A stretch of 64,000 nucleotides of DNA from Caulobacter segnis (GTDB lineage Bacteria > Pseudomonadota > Alphaproteobacteria > Caulobacterales > Caulobacteraceae), in assembly GCF_023935105.1 (NCBI RefSeq), contig NZ_CP096040.1:3162001-3226000 (forward strand). Direction: 5' to 3'. Below, piece after piece: positions 19,220-28,229 of this stretch. Each line of letters opens with the position of its first letter. Position 1 is the first letter of the stretch. The notes under the pieces were generated by a model, which saw nothing but the letters and a program-made list of their open reading frames with translations, was not told the origin of the DNA and searched no databases. A program made the position numbers and the translations under genes.

Positions 19220-20174
19220 GACCACCGGTTTCAGCAGCGGTCTGGATGGCTCGCCCGCGCGGGCTGGCGCGCCACCAGCCACGCGCCAGATCGACCGCCC
19301 CGAGCCCGACGATGACGCCGAGGTGCAGGACAAGCGTGACAAGCGCCAAAGCCGCCATCAGCGCCGCGACGGTGGAATGCGCGCCAAGCAGGAGCAGCAT
19401 CAGGTTTCCGAACACCAGATCCTTGTTGGAGATCAGCGGAATACGCGACACCAGACAGCGGATGGCCAGAAGGACGATCCACTGGCCAGTCGAAACGTCC
19501 GGCAACGCCATCCGCCAGATCAGCACGGTCAGCACCGTCCAGAAGATCAGGCGCAGGCCGCAAACCACGCCGACGTGGATCAGCTCGGCCAGGCGCAGCG
19601 AAAACACCCGGCGCCCGAAAGCCAGAACGCCAACCGAGATCGCCAAGGGGATCAATCCCGACCAGAGCGCCGGCCCCATCCGTTGGGCGAAATCGAGGTC
19701 TCGCAGCTGCGTCGCGCTGACTGCCGCTAGGACCAGGGTCAAAAGATTGCCCAGCAGCGCCGACACGATATTGGCGTCCTTGATGGCTGCGAACGGCGCG
19801 GCCACGACGCCGGCCGCCCTTCGCGCCCAGACGTAGAGAAAAGCCTCGCCGCTGTAGCCGAGCACGACTTCATTGATGACGTTCTTGCGCAGCAAAGCCT
19901 CGAAGCCAGCCAGCGGCATGTTCCAGAGGCGCCGGAACACCGCGAAATCGAACAAGGGCTGCGTCAGGTAGAGCAGCACGAGAGCCGGCCAGGCGAGAGG
20001 CGGCAGCCGGCTGATCGTCCGCAACACCGTGGAAGTCGCGTCGCCCAGTTGCAGGACGATGGCCGCGACCAGTCCGGCCGACAGCGCAGCGCCTAGCCAG
20101 CCCCATAGCCGTGAGCGTTTCGGATCCGCGGGCTTGAGCGTCTCCTGACCGGCGGTGTCTTGCCCCACGCCCAT
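19212..20174 (-). CDS. Polytopic membrane protein, possible lysyl-PG-synthase-like TM family
   Basis: This 320-residue protein has about eight hydrophobic helices (for example WGWLGAALSAGLVAAIVLQL, PALVLLYLTQPLFDFAVF, LLGNLLTLVLAAVSA and MLLLLGAHSTVAALMAALAL). The layout resembles UPF0104/AglD-like integral membrane proteins that accompany glycosyltransferases and are thought to act as lipid flippase-like partners, but I see no diagnostic motif. The ATG at 20174 shares its A with the TGA of the upstream GT4 gene. It is probably part of a glycolipid or polysaccharide pathway; the exact role is unknown. Confidence 0.5.
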   Translation of the reverse strand: MGVGQDTAGQETLKPADPKRSRLWGWLGAALSAGLVAAIVLQLGDATSTVLRTISRLPPLAWPALVLLYLTQPLFDFAVFRRLWNMPLAGFEALLRKNVINEVVLGYSGEAFLYVWARRAAGVVAAPFAAIKDANIVSALLGNLLTLVLAAVSATQLRDLDFAQRMGPALWSGLIPLAISVGVLAFGRRVFSLRLAELIHVGVVCGLRLIFWTVLTVLIWRMALPDVSTGQWIVLLAIRCLVSRIPLISNKDLVFGNLMLLLLGAHSTVAALMAALALVTLVLHLGVIVGLGAVDLARGWWRASPRGRAIQTAAETGGHD

Positions 20175-21340
20175 CACGCCCGCGCGCCGGTGGCGATCGA
20201 CCCGTAGTGGTCGAAGAGATCGGCGAAATGATCGATGTCGCGACGCACCTTGACCGCCGCCTCGATCGCCGCGTCCTTCAAGGTCCGGGGATCACGGGCG
20301 AACAGGCGACGGATAGCCTCCGCCGCCGCTCCGGCGTCTCCCGCGCGATAGAGTTCCGAGATCGAGGGCTGAGCCAGATGCGCGAAGCCGCCGCGGTCAG
20401 GCCCCACCACCGGAAGACCGCTGGCCATGGCCTCGGCCGGGATCAGGCCGAAGGTCTCCGACTCGCAGCCGTGGACGAGAGCGTCCGCGCTGGCCAGGTG
20501 CGCGGCCAGCAAGGCCCGATCGCGGATCGGCGGCAGGATCCGAACATGCGGATTGGCGGCGGCCGCCTTGCGGACCCGATTGCGATCGATGCCGTCGCCG
20601 ACCAGCACCAGACCGATCGGAACCTCCGCGCGAACCCGCGTCACCGCCTCGATCACCATCGGCCAGCGCTTTTCCGGATGAAAACGTCCGACGCCCAGGA
20701 CCAGCCGGGCCTGGTTCGAGCAGCCGCAGGCCTCAAGAAGCTCCGATCGCAGACGCTCGTCCCGCATCGCCGGCGAGAAGGCTCCATGATCGATGCCCAG
20801 AGGAACACTGGTGACCGCGCCGACGCCCTGCTGTCCGAGGCGCTCCGAAAGCCAGGGCCCGCCGGTGACGACGGAGGAAAAGCACCCGGTGAGCCGGCGT
20901 AGATAGGTCCAGAACCAATCGAAGAGCTGGTCGATACGCTGCGGGCTAGCGACGGGAGCTAACCAGCGTTGGGGATAGGACGCGACGGGATCGGCATGCA
21001 TGAACATCGCGCGCGGCGCGGTTCCGGCCCAACGGGCCACGATCCAGGCCCCGCGCCACGGCGAGGATGCTTCGACGAGGTCCGGTGCGAGCGCGTCCAG
21101 ATGCCGGTGCACGGGGGCCGCGTCCCAGAACATATGATAGTTGGCGTCGAACGGCAGGCTGGGCGAGCGGACGTGGATCACCCCGCCCGCGCCGCGCCTC
21201 TCGAAAGCGTCCCGCGGCCCCGGCGCGATGACGAAAAGCTCATGGCCCAACTGGGCCGCGGCCTCGAACTTGCGGTCGATATAGGTCCGCACGCCCCCGC
21301 CGGTGGGCGAATAGAACTCGGCGACATCCACGATCCGCAT
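20174..21340 (-). CDS. Glycosyltransferase, GT4 family
   Basis: This 388-residue GT-B enzyme opens MRIVDVAEFYSPTGGGVRTY (GGG nucleotide-sugar loop). It carries GVGRFHPEKRWPMVIEA, LVGDGIDRNRV and the EX7E pair in CESETFGLIPAEAMASG. The ATG at 21340 places the glycine loop at the usual distance from the N-terminus; an earlier ATG at 21376 would add 12 basic residues. It resembles GT4 enzymes of the phosphatidylinositol-mannoside type but the sugar is not determinable. It starts the minus-strand operon of this cluster, divergent from a third GT4. Confidence 0.88.
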   Translation of the reverse strand: MRIVDVAEFYSPTGGGVRTYIDRKFEAAAQLGHELFVIAPGPRDAFERRGAGGVIHVRSPSLPFDANYHMFWDAAPVHRHLDALAPDLVEASSPWRGAWIVARWAGTAPRAMFMHADPVASYPQRWLAPVASPQRIDQLFDWFWTYLRRLTGCFSSVVTGGPWLSERLGQQGVGAVTSVPLGIDHGAFSPAMRDERLRSELLEACGCSNQARLVLGVGRFHPEKRWPMVIEAVTRVRAEVPIGLVLVGDGIDRNRVRKAAAANPHVRILPPIRDRALLAAHLASADALVHGCESETFGLIPAEAMASGLPVVGPDRGGFAHLAQPSISELYRAGDAGAAAEAIRRLFARDPRTLKDAAIEAAVKVRRDIDHFADLFDHYGSIATGARA

Positions 21341-21533
21341 CGATTTTAGCAGCTTTCCAACACGCCCCGCCGCCACCGCTAGAGCATCACCATGACGATG
21401 ATTGCGGTGTCGCCTTCACAAAAAGACGACATGCGCCGGTGTAGGTCTCATCGATTTCGAGAATCCGTGTGGTGGCGTTGGGGGCGCGTCGTCTTGGTCG
21501 GCAGGGGCCGGGCGACCACTTGGAAGGATAAGC

Positions 21534-22793
21534 ATGGATATCAAGGCGCTGACGGGCATCGATGGTGCGCGTCCACTAAGGATCGCCTTATTCTCGGGGA
21601 ACTATAACTACACCCTCGACGGAGCCAACAAGTCGCTGAACCGGCTCGTGGATCATCTGCAGAGCAGGATGGGCGCCAAGGTGCGGGTGTACTCCCCGAC
21701 CTCGCCGACGCCAGCCTTCGCGGCCGTCGGCGATCTGGTTTCCGTGCCGTCGCTGAAGATCCCCTTCCGGGCCGACTACCGCCTGGCCCTTGGACTTCCC
21801 CCGGCCATTCGCCGGGACGTCGAGGCCTTCGAGCCCGATCTCGTCCACCTCTCCGCCCCCGACTTCCTGGGCTCGGCGGCGCTCAGGCTGGGGCGCGACC
21901 TGAAGGTCCCGGTGGTCGCCAGCCTGCACACCCTGTTCGACACCTATCTCGACTACTACGGACTGAGCTTTCTGCGCCCGCTGGCGCGTCGCCAGCTCTG
22001 GAAGTTCTATGACGCCTGCGACTACGTCATGGCCCCCACCGAGGCGATCGCCGACGAGCTGCGGTCGCAAACCCATTCCACCCGAGTGCGGACCTGGGCG
22101 CGCGGCGTCGATTCCGAGCTCTTCCACCCGGGCCGGCGCGACGCCTCCTGGCGGGCCGGACTCGGCTTCGATCCCGACCGCCCCGTGATCGTATTCCTGG
22201 GCCGGATCGTCATGGAGAAGGGCCTCGCGGCGTTCGCCGACACGATCGCCAGGCTCGAAGAAGCCGGTCACGCGCCTCAGGTTCTGGTGATCGGCGATGG
22301 TCCGGCCCGGACCTGGTTCCAGGCTCGCCTGCCCACCGCCGTCTTCGCCGGCTTTCTGACGGGCGAGGCGCTGGCCACGGCGCTGGCCAGCGGCGACATC
22401 TTCCTCAATCCCAGCACCACCGAGACGTTCGGCAACGTCAATCTCGAGGCGATGGCCTCGGGTCTCGCCATGGTCTGCGCCGACGCGCCCAACACCCGCG
22501 CCCTGCTGCGCCATGGACGCAACGCCCTGCTCTGCGCGCCCGATCGCCCCTCGGCCTACGCCGAAGCCCTCTCGGCTTTGCTCACCGACGGCGACGCGCG
22601 GCATCGACTGGCCGCCGAGGCGCTAGACCGCAGCGCCGCCTACCGTTGGACCGAGATTCTGGACGAAGTCGTGGAGGTCTATGCCGAGGCCCTGGAGCGG
22701 CCCGCGTCCTTGCCGTCGTCTGAGCCTCGCCTTCTGGCGTCCAGGACAAGCGGCATGGCGTCCCCTCACCCCGCCAGCGTGCCCGCTCTCTAG
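21534..22793 (+). CDS. Glycosyltransferase, GT4 family (SQD2/MtfB-like)
   Basis: This 419-residue GT4 enzyme has LRIALFSGNYNYTLDGANKS (glycine-poor but family-typical loop), ASLHTLFDTYLDYY, FLGRIVMEKG, VIGDGPARTWF and the EX7E pair in TTETFGNVNLEAMASG. The N-terminal pattern resembles sulfoquinovosyl or mannosyl transferases acting on diacylglycerol-type lipids. ATG 21534 has AAGGA upstream. It precedes the LptF-like permease by nine bases, so the pair probably form one operon: glycolipid synthesis followed by lipid transport. Confidence 0.87.
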   Translation: MDIKALTGIDGARPLRIALFSGNYNYTLDGANKSLNRLVDHLQSRMGAKVRVYSPTSPTPAFAAVGDLVSVPSLKIPFRADYRLALGLPPAIRRDVEAFEPDLVHLSAPDFLGSAALRLGRDLKVPVVASLHTLFDTYLDYYGLSFLRPLARRQLWKFYDACDYVMAPTEAIADELRSQTHSTRVRTWARGVDSELFHPGRRDASWRAGLGFDPDRPVIVFLGRIVMEKGLAAFADTIARLEEAGHAPQVLVIGDGPARTWFQARLPTAVFAGFLTGEALATALASGDIFLNPSTTETFGNVNLEAMASGLAMVCADAPNTRALLRHGRNALLCAPDRPSAYAEALSALLTDGDARHRLAAEALDRSAAYRWTEILDEVVEVYAEALERPASLPSSEPRLLASRTSGMASPHPASVPAL

Positions 22794-22802
22794 CCTGGCG
22801 AC

Positions 22803-24005
22803 ATGATGATCCTGACCACGCTCGACCGGTATCTGCTGCGGCGGACCCTGACGCCGATGTCCGCGGTGCTGATCAGCACGATGGTGGCGTTCCTGATGGA
22901 GCGCCTCATGCGCTCGTTCCAGCTGCTGTCGCAAACCACCGACGGCTTCAAGTTGCTGACCGAACTTATGGTGAACCTGGTGCCGCACTATGTGGGCCTG
23001 ACTCTGCCCGGCGGCTTCTTCATCGGCCTGTTCGTGGTGGTCAACGGGCTGAACAAAAGCTCGGAGATCGACGCCATCCTGGCCAGCGGCATTTCCCTGG
23101 GCCGCTTCGCCACGCCGTTCGTCGGCCTGGGCGTCGTCCTGATGCTGTTCAGCGTGGCGCTGTTCGGCTTTATCCAGCCCTACAGCCGCTATGCCTATCA
23201 CGCCGTGCTGCACGCGGCGGCGAACGCCGGCTGGAACGGCGACGTGCGCCCCAAGGCGCTGCTGTCGGCCGGCCCGGACGTCATCCTGACCGCCGACAGC
23301 GCCGACGCCAGCGGCCGCCATCTCGAGCACGTGTTCATCCGCAAGATCGGGCCCGAGGGCCGCGAGGACGTACTGACGGCCGCGTCCGCCGACGTTCTCA
23401 AGGCCCCTGGCGATCAAAAGGCCACCCTGGTGCTGAACCACGGCCGGCAAGTCAGCACCACGCGGCAAGCGGAGGTCTATGTCGCAGACTTCGCCGCCTT
23501 CAGGTTCGATCTCCCCGTGAGCCAGGCCGCCAAGCTCCTGCGCCTGCGTGGCGACGAGGTGAGCGAGCTGACGCTGATCGAGTTGGCCCAGCAAGGTTTC
23601 GGCAAATCGCCGCCCACCCTGCCCCGCCAGACCCTGCTGGCCGAACTGTTCTCGCGTTCGTCCAGGGCGCTGATGCTTCCGCTCTTGCCGCTGTTGGCCG
23701 TGCCCTTCGGGCTCAGCGCCAAGCGGGCTGGATCCGGCTCGGCGATGGTGATCGGCGGCCTGCTGCTCTTCGCCTTCGAGACCTCGATGATTCTGGGTCA
23801 AGCCATGGTGACGGCCGCGAACGTCCCCGCCATCGCCACGATCGGCGCGCCCGCCGGCCTGTTCGCGGCCGCTTGCGTGGCCACCTGGATGGCCAGCCGC
23901 AAGCGTCCCGGCCAGAACCCCGTCAGCTGGCTATCCGAACGCCTGGCCGAAGTCTTCACCGCGATCGCTAAAGCCATGGGACGAAGACAGGCCCTGCGGG
24001 AATAG
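22803..24005 (+). CDS. LptF/LptG-family permease
   Basis: This 400-residue protein has the YjgP/YjgQ plan. LDRYLLRRTLTPM opens TM1. GGFFIGLFVVVNGLNKSSEIDAILASGIS carries the conserved coupling helix. A periplasmic jellyroll (about residues 140-280) is followed by three helices, including MLPLLPLLAVPFGLSAKRAGSGS. LptF and LptG pair to extract LPS for the Lpt bridge, and their genes normally sit together. This one has no lptG, lptD or LPS gene beside it, but a GT4 gene immediately upstream. A paralogue devoted to another envelope glycolipid is plausible; a duplicated lptF is the alternative. Confidence 0.8.
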   Translation: MMILTTLDRYLLRRTLTPMSAVLISTMVAFLMERLMRSFQLLSQTTDGFKLLTELMVNLVPHYVGLTLPGGFFIGLFVVVNGLNKSSEIDAILASGISLGRFATPFVGLGVVLMLFSVALFGFIQPYSRYAYHAVLHAAANAGWNGDVRPKALLSAGPDVILTADSADASGRHLEHVFIRKIGPEGREDVLTAASADVLKAPGDQKATLVLNHGRQVSTTRQAEVYVADFAAFRFDLPVSQAAKLLRLRGDEVSELTLIELAQQGFGKSPPTLPRQTLLAELFSRSSRALMLPLLPLLAVPFGLSAKRAGSGSAMVIGGLLLFAFETSMILGQAMVTAANVPAIATIGAPAGLFAAACVATWMASRKRPGQNPVSWLSERLAEVFTAIAKAMGRRQALRE

Positions 24006-24059
24006 TCGAGGTCGTGGACGGACTTGCCGAACGGCTTGCCTTCAACCGCCGAGCAAGCC

Positions 24060-24677
24060 ATGTCTGACTCTTCACCGACTCCTCAAGCGGTCCGATTTCC
24101 TGGCGATGACCACCAACGCCGACCGGCAGCCTCCGATTTCGCGCTGACGATGAAGGCCGCTTCTCCGGACCTCTCGCCTCTGGCGACCACCTATCTGGAG
24201 CGCCGCGATGACATGCGGCGTTTTTTCCTCGCGCGCCTGGGCGGCCGGGGCGAGGTCGAGGACCTAGTTCAGGAGCTTTACCTCAAGGTTCAGGCGGTTA
24301 CCGAAGATCCGATCGAAAACCCGTCCGCCTATCTCTATCGCCTGGCCTCGAACCTGATGCTCGACCGCCTGCGGCAGGCTAGGCGGTCAGGCGCTCGAGA
24401 AACCGAATGGCGCCGGACCCACCACGCCACCGTCGGTGCGCTGGATGTCGCCGACACGCCCGACGCCGAAAGCGCGGTGATCGCGCGGCAACGCCTGGAG
24501 AAGCTGGCCTCGGCCCTGGAGACGCTGGCGCCGCTGACCCAGCGGGTCTTCCGTCTGCACAAGTTCGAGGGCCTGACCCACGCCGAGACCGCCGCGCGTC
24601 TCGGCATCTCGCGCAGCGCCGTCGAGAAGCACGTCAGCCTGGCCCTTGGTCATCTGGTCAAGAAGGTGGGACGATGA
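24060..24677 (+). CDS. ECF sigma factor, FecI-like
   Basis: This 205-residue sigma factor has region 2 (YLERRDDMRRFFLARLGG, DLVQELYLKVQ and SAYLYRLASNLMLDRLRQ) and region 4 (LAPLTQRVFRLHKFEGLTHA, then SRSAVEKHVSLALGHL). It is followed by a FecR-type gene and a receptor with an STN domain, the standard cell-surface signalling trio: receptor senses ligand, FecR transmits, sigma activates the receptor gene. ATG 24060 was preferred; an in-frame ATG at 24150, nearer the region 2 start, is possible. Target promoters were not identified. Confidence 0.9.
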   Translation: MSDSSPTPQAVRFPGDDHQRRPAASDFALTMKAASPDLSPLATTYLERRDDMRRFFLARLGGRGEVEDLVQELYLKVQAVTEDPIENPSAYLYRLASNLMLDRLRQARRSGARETEWRRTHHATVGALDVADTPDAESAVIARQRLEKLASALETLAPLTQRVFRLHKFEGLTHAETAARLGISRSAVEKHVSLALGHLVKKVGR

Positions 24678-24789
24678 GTGTGGCAGGCTTGCATCACCTC
24701 ACCGAGATGTGGAGAGGACCTAGGGATGGTGTGGCGTCATTGTGGCGACGCCCCTCCAAGGCCGGGCGCGAAGGAAGCGCAAACCGTCG

Positions 24790-25782
24790 ATGACCGAGTC
24801 CGTCCACCAAGATCCGATCCAGCAGGCCGCCGCCGACTGGTTCGCCAAGCTGCAGGACGATCCGGCCCTGGCGGACTGGACGGCGTTCCAGGCCTGGCTC
24901 GAGGCCGATCCCGAGCACGCCACGGCCTATGACGCGGTCGAGGCTGTCTGGCTCGATCTGGAGGATCTGCCCGCCAATGACTCGCGAGCCTCGCCCGCCG
25001 ACGCCGCGCCGCTCACCGCCAACGTCGTGCCCCTGCGCCCTCGCGCGTCCGCGCCGCCGCGTCGCGGCCTCCTGATCGGCCTTGGCGTCGCCGCCGCGGC
25101 GGCCGTCGCCGCCCTGGTGGTGACGCCGCAGCTGACCCGGCCGGCGTTCACCGATTATTCGACCCAGCGCGGCGAAACCCGCGAGATCGCCCTGGCCGAC
25201 GGCTCGCGCCTGACCCTGGGCAGCGGCACGACCTTGCGCGTGCGGCTTGGCCGCCAGCAGCGCGACGTGACCCTGGTCGATGGCGAGGCCAGCTTCGATG
25301 TCGCCCACCTGGAAAACCGCCCGTTCGTGGTGGCGGTGGGTGAGCGCGAGGTGCGTGTCCTGGGCACGGAATTCAACATCCTCAACCACGCCGGCCGCCT
25401 CGCCGTTTCGGTTCGCCGCGGTCTGGTGGCCGTCTCCGGCGGCCAGGAAGGCGCGATCCGGCTGGCGCGCGGCCAGCAGTTGGTCCAGACCCCGGGCTCG
25501 GCGGCCGATGTCCGCGACGTCGCCCCGGACACGGCCTTCGCCTGGAAGTCCGGCAAGTTGGTCTACGACCGAGCGCCGCTGGCCGAGGTGGTCGCCGACC
25601 TCAATCGCTATGTCGCGACGCCAATCCGCGTTGATCCCAGCGCCGCCTCGGTGACAGTCTCGGGCGTCCTGCTGGTCGACGAGGAGGCCGCCATGATCCG
25701 GCGCCTGGAACTGTTCGCCCCGATCGTCGCCGAAGCGACGGCGCAAGAGGTTATCCTCAAGGCCAAGACGGCGCGCCGCTGA
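24790..25782 (+). CDS. FecR-family anti-sigma / sigma-regulator protein
   Basis: This 330-residue protein has an N-terminal DUF4880-like cytoplasmic domain (AADWFAKLQDDPALADWTAF, ATAYDAVEAVW) and one membrane helix (GLLIGLGVAAAAAVAALVV, about residues 88-106). The periplasmic FecR domain contains RGETREIALADGSRLTLGSG, DGEASFDVAH and VLGTEFNILNHAG, then a C-terminal STN-like segment. It should bridge the STN domain of the receptor encoded next and the sigma factor encoded before. ATG 24790 begins right before the conserved N-terminal domain. Confidence 0.92.
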   Translation: MTESVHQDPIQQAAADWFAKLQDDPALADWTAFQAWLEADPEHATAYDAVEAVWLDLEDLPANDSRASPADAAPLTANVVPLRPRASAPPRRGLLIGLGVAAAAAVAALVVTPQLTRPAFTDYSTQRGETREIALADGSRLTLGSGTTLRVRLGRQQRDVTLVDGEASFDVAHLENRPFVVAVGEREVRVLGTEFNILNHAGRLAVSVRRGLVAVSGGQEGAIRLARGQQLVQTPGSAADVRDVAPDTAFAWKSGKLVYDRAPLAEVVADLNRYVATPIRVDPSAASVTVSGVLLVDEEAAMIRRLELFAPIVAEATAQEVILKAKTARR

Positions 25783-25784
25783 TC

Positions 25785-28229
25785 GTGGCGAGCAAGAGCG
25801 TCCGCGCCGGCGGCCGGGCCTGGGCCGCGACCTTGGCCGTCGGCCTGGCGGGTCTTTCCGCGGTCCCCGCCGAGGCCGCGCCGCGACTGTTCGCCGGCCG
25901 CCTCTCGCCCGTCGTGCGCCTGCGGATCGCCGCCAAGCCGGTCCAGGCGGCGCTGATCGATTTCGCCCTGCAGGCCGAGCTATCGCTTGGCGGGGACCTC
26001 GAGGCTTGCCGTGGCCAGGCGCCCGCCTTGACCGGACGCCTCTCCGTCCAGGCCGCGCTTGACCGGATCCTGGCCGGCAGCGGCTGCGGCTATCGCCAGC
26101 CCGATCCGCGCACGGTGATCATCCATCGCCTGGCGCCGCAGACGCGTCCGGCCACACCCGCGCAGGTCGCGCCGACCGCACCGCCCCTAGGACTGGGCGA
26201 AGTGGTGGTGACGGCCCAACGCTATCCCAACCTGCCGGGCCGCACGCCCTACGCCATCTCCGTCGTGTCGGGCGGCGCCCTCGAACGGGAAGCCGTCACC
26301 AGCCTCAACGACCTGACGGGCCAGATCGCTGGCATGACGGTGACCAATCTCGGGCCCGGGCGCGACAAGGTGATGTTGCGCGGCCTGTCGGATGGCGCCT
26401 TCACCGGCCAGGCCCAATCGATGGTGTCGCTCTATCTGGACGATGTGCCGATCACCTACAACGCGCCCGACCCCGACCTGCGGCTGGCCGATGTCGAACG
26501 GGTGGAGGTCATGCGCGGCCCTCAGGGTACGCTGTACGGCGGCGGGTCGCTGGGCGGCGTGATGCGGATCGCCACCCGCAAGCCCGACCTCGACCGCTAC
26601 CAGGCCAGCGTCCTGGCCGGCCTCGGCTGGGTCAAGGGCGGCGGCCGCGACGGCGAGTTCGAGGCGATGGCCAATCTGCCGCTCGTGCGTGGCCGCGTGG
26701 CGCTGCGGACCGTGGCCTATCACGAAGCGCAGGACGGCTACATCGCCAATTCCGCCCTCGGTCTTCGTCGCGCCAACGAGTCGACACGCTCTGGCGTACG
26801 CGCCAGCGTGCGCGCGGCGCTGACACCGAACTGGGCGCTGACGCTGGGGCTGACCCGTCAGTGGATCAACAATCAGGACACGCAGTACGGTCTGCGGCGA
26901 CTGGGCTCCAAGGTCCGCGACAACCTCGTGCGCGAACCGCACGACAACGACTTCGACCACACGTCCTTGACCCTCACGGGCGAAGGCGGCTGGGGGCGCG
27001 TGACGGGCTCTATCTCGCAGCTGTCCCATCGGTTCCAGAGCCGCTACGACGCGACCTCGGTCTCGACGCTGTATGGCCTTGGCGGCGCGCTGGCGGCGTT
27101 CGACGAGGACAAGAACATCGACCTGACGGTGGGCGAAGTGACCTACGCCACGCCCGGCCAGTATCGCCTGCATGGCCTGGTCGGCGCCTTCGCCTCGTCA
27201 GGGTCCATCCGGCTCGGCGCCAATCTGCACGCGCTTCCCGCCGGCTCACCCGCCGCCTATGCCGAGCGACGGCGGGACGACATCAACGAGGCCGCGCTCT
27301 ATGGCGAGGTGACCTTCGACGTCACCTCGCGCTTGTCCGCCACCGCGGGCTTGCGTTGGTTCGACTTCAGCTTCAACACCGATTCCAACGTCACCCAGGC
27401 GAGCGGCGTGCGCGGGAAACAGCAGTCGGCCGACGCCGCCGGCTTCTCGCCAAAGGTTCTGATCAGCTACGACGCACGGCCGGGCCTGCTGATCTACGCC
27501 CAGGCCGCCGAAGGCTATCGTCCCGGCGGTTTCAACACCGCGGGCCGGATCGGCCAGGTGTTCGACGCCCCCGAGGCGCCGCCCAGCCGCTATGAGGCCG
27601 ACGAGCTCTGGAACTACGAACTGGGGGCCAAGCTGCGGGCCTTCGACGACCGACTGCGGGGCCGCGTGGCGGTGTTTTACGCCACTTGGGAGTCGGTGCA
27701 GAGCGATCAGTACCTGCCCGACGGCACGGCCTACACTACCAACATCGGCAACGGGGCCAACTGGGGCATCGAGGCCGAGGCCGCCTTCCGCGTCAGCGGG
27801 CGACTCGACCTGCGCGCGGCCGCGCTGATAGACGATCCGGAAATCACCAAGCTCAACCTGGCCTTCAGCACGCGCAAGGACGCCGACCTCCCGGGCGTCT
27901 CCAGGACGTCGGCCAGTTTTGGGATCGACTATCATCGGGAGCTGCCCTGGGGCCCGGCGTTGCGACTGCAGGGCCAGGCGTCCTATGTGGGCCCGTCCTA
28001 TCTGACCTTCGACGCCGACAAGGCGCACAGGATGGGCGAGTCGTTGAGTCTGCGCGGGATAGCCAGCCTCTCGACGCCGGATTGGACGCTGAGCGCCACG
28101 CTGGACAATCCATTGAACAGCCACCCCAACAGCTTCTCGTTCGGCAACCCGTTCCTGATCGCCCGCGACCAGATCGTCACCCCGCCGCGCCCCCGGACCC
28201 TGAGCGTGCGGCTGACCGCCCGCTTCTAG
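25785..28229 (+). CDS. TonB-dependent receptor with N-terminal STN signalling domain
   Basis: This 814-residue receptor starts with GTG two bases after the FecR stop. A signal peptide (to about residue 31) precedes an STN domain (about residues 45-115: LRIAAKPVQAALIDFALQA, then TGRLSVQAALDRILAGSGCG). Next come the TonB-box region EVVVTAQR, a plug with VMLRGLSDGAF and RVEVMRGPQGTLYGGGSLGG, and a barrel ending LSVRLTARF. It is a FecA-type transducer that reports its ligand through FecR to the sigma factor. The ligand may be an iron chelate or another scarce solute. It shares CTAG stops with the convergent phosphatase. Confidence 0.94.
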   Translation: MASKSVRAGGRAWAATLAVGLAGLSAVPAEAAPRLFAGRLSPVVRLRIAAKPVQAALIDFALQAELSLGGDLEACRGQAPALTGRLSVQAALDRILAGSGCGYRQPDPRTVIIHRLAPQTRPATPAQVAPTAPPLGLGEVVVTAQRYPNLPGRTPYAISVVSGGALEREAVTSLNDLTGQIAGMTVTNLGPGRDKVMLRGLSDGAFTGQAQSMVSLYLDDVPITYNAPDPDLRLADVERVEVMRGPQGTLYGGGSLGGVMRIATRKPDLDRYQASVLAGLGWVKGGGRDGEFEAMANLPLVRGRVALRTVAYHEAQDGYIANSALGLRRANESTRSGVRASVRAALTPNWALTLGLTRQWINNQDTQYGLRRLGSKVRDNLVREPHDNDFDHTSLTLTGEGGWGRVTGSISQLSHRFQSRYDATSVSTLYGLGGALAAFDEDKNIDLTVGEVTYATPGQYRLHGLVGAFASSGSIRLGANLHALPAGSPAAYAERRRDDINEAALYGEVTFDVTSRLSATAGLRWFDFSFNTDSNVTQASGVRGKQQSADAAGFSPKVLISYDARPGLLIYAQAAEGYRPGGFNTAGRIGQVFDAPEAPPSRYEADELWNYELGAKLRAFDDRLRGRVAVFYATWESVQSDQYLPDGTAYTTNIGNGANWGIEAEAAFRVSGRLDLRAAALIDDPEITKLNLAFSTRKDADLPGVSRTSASFGIDYHRELPWGPALRLQGQASYVGPSYLTFDADKAHRMGESLSLRGIASLSTPDWTLSATLDNPLNSHPNSFSFGNPFLIARDQIVTPPRPRTLSVRLTARF

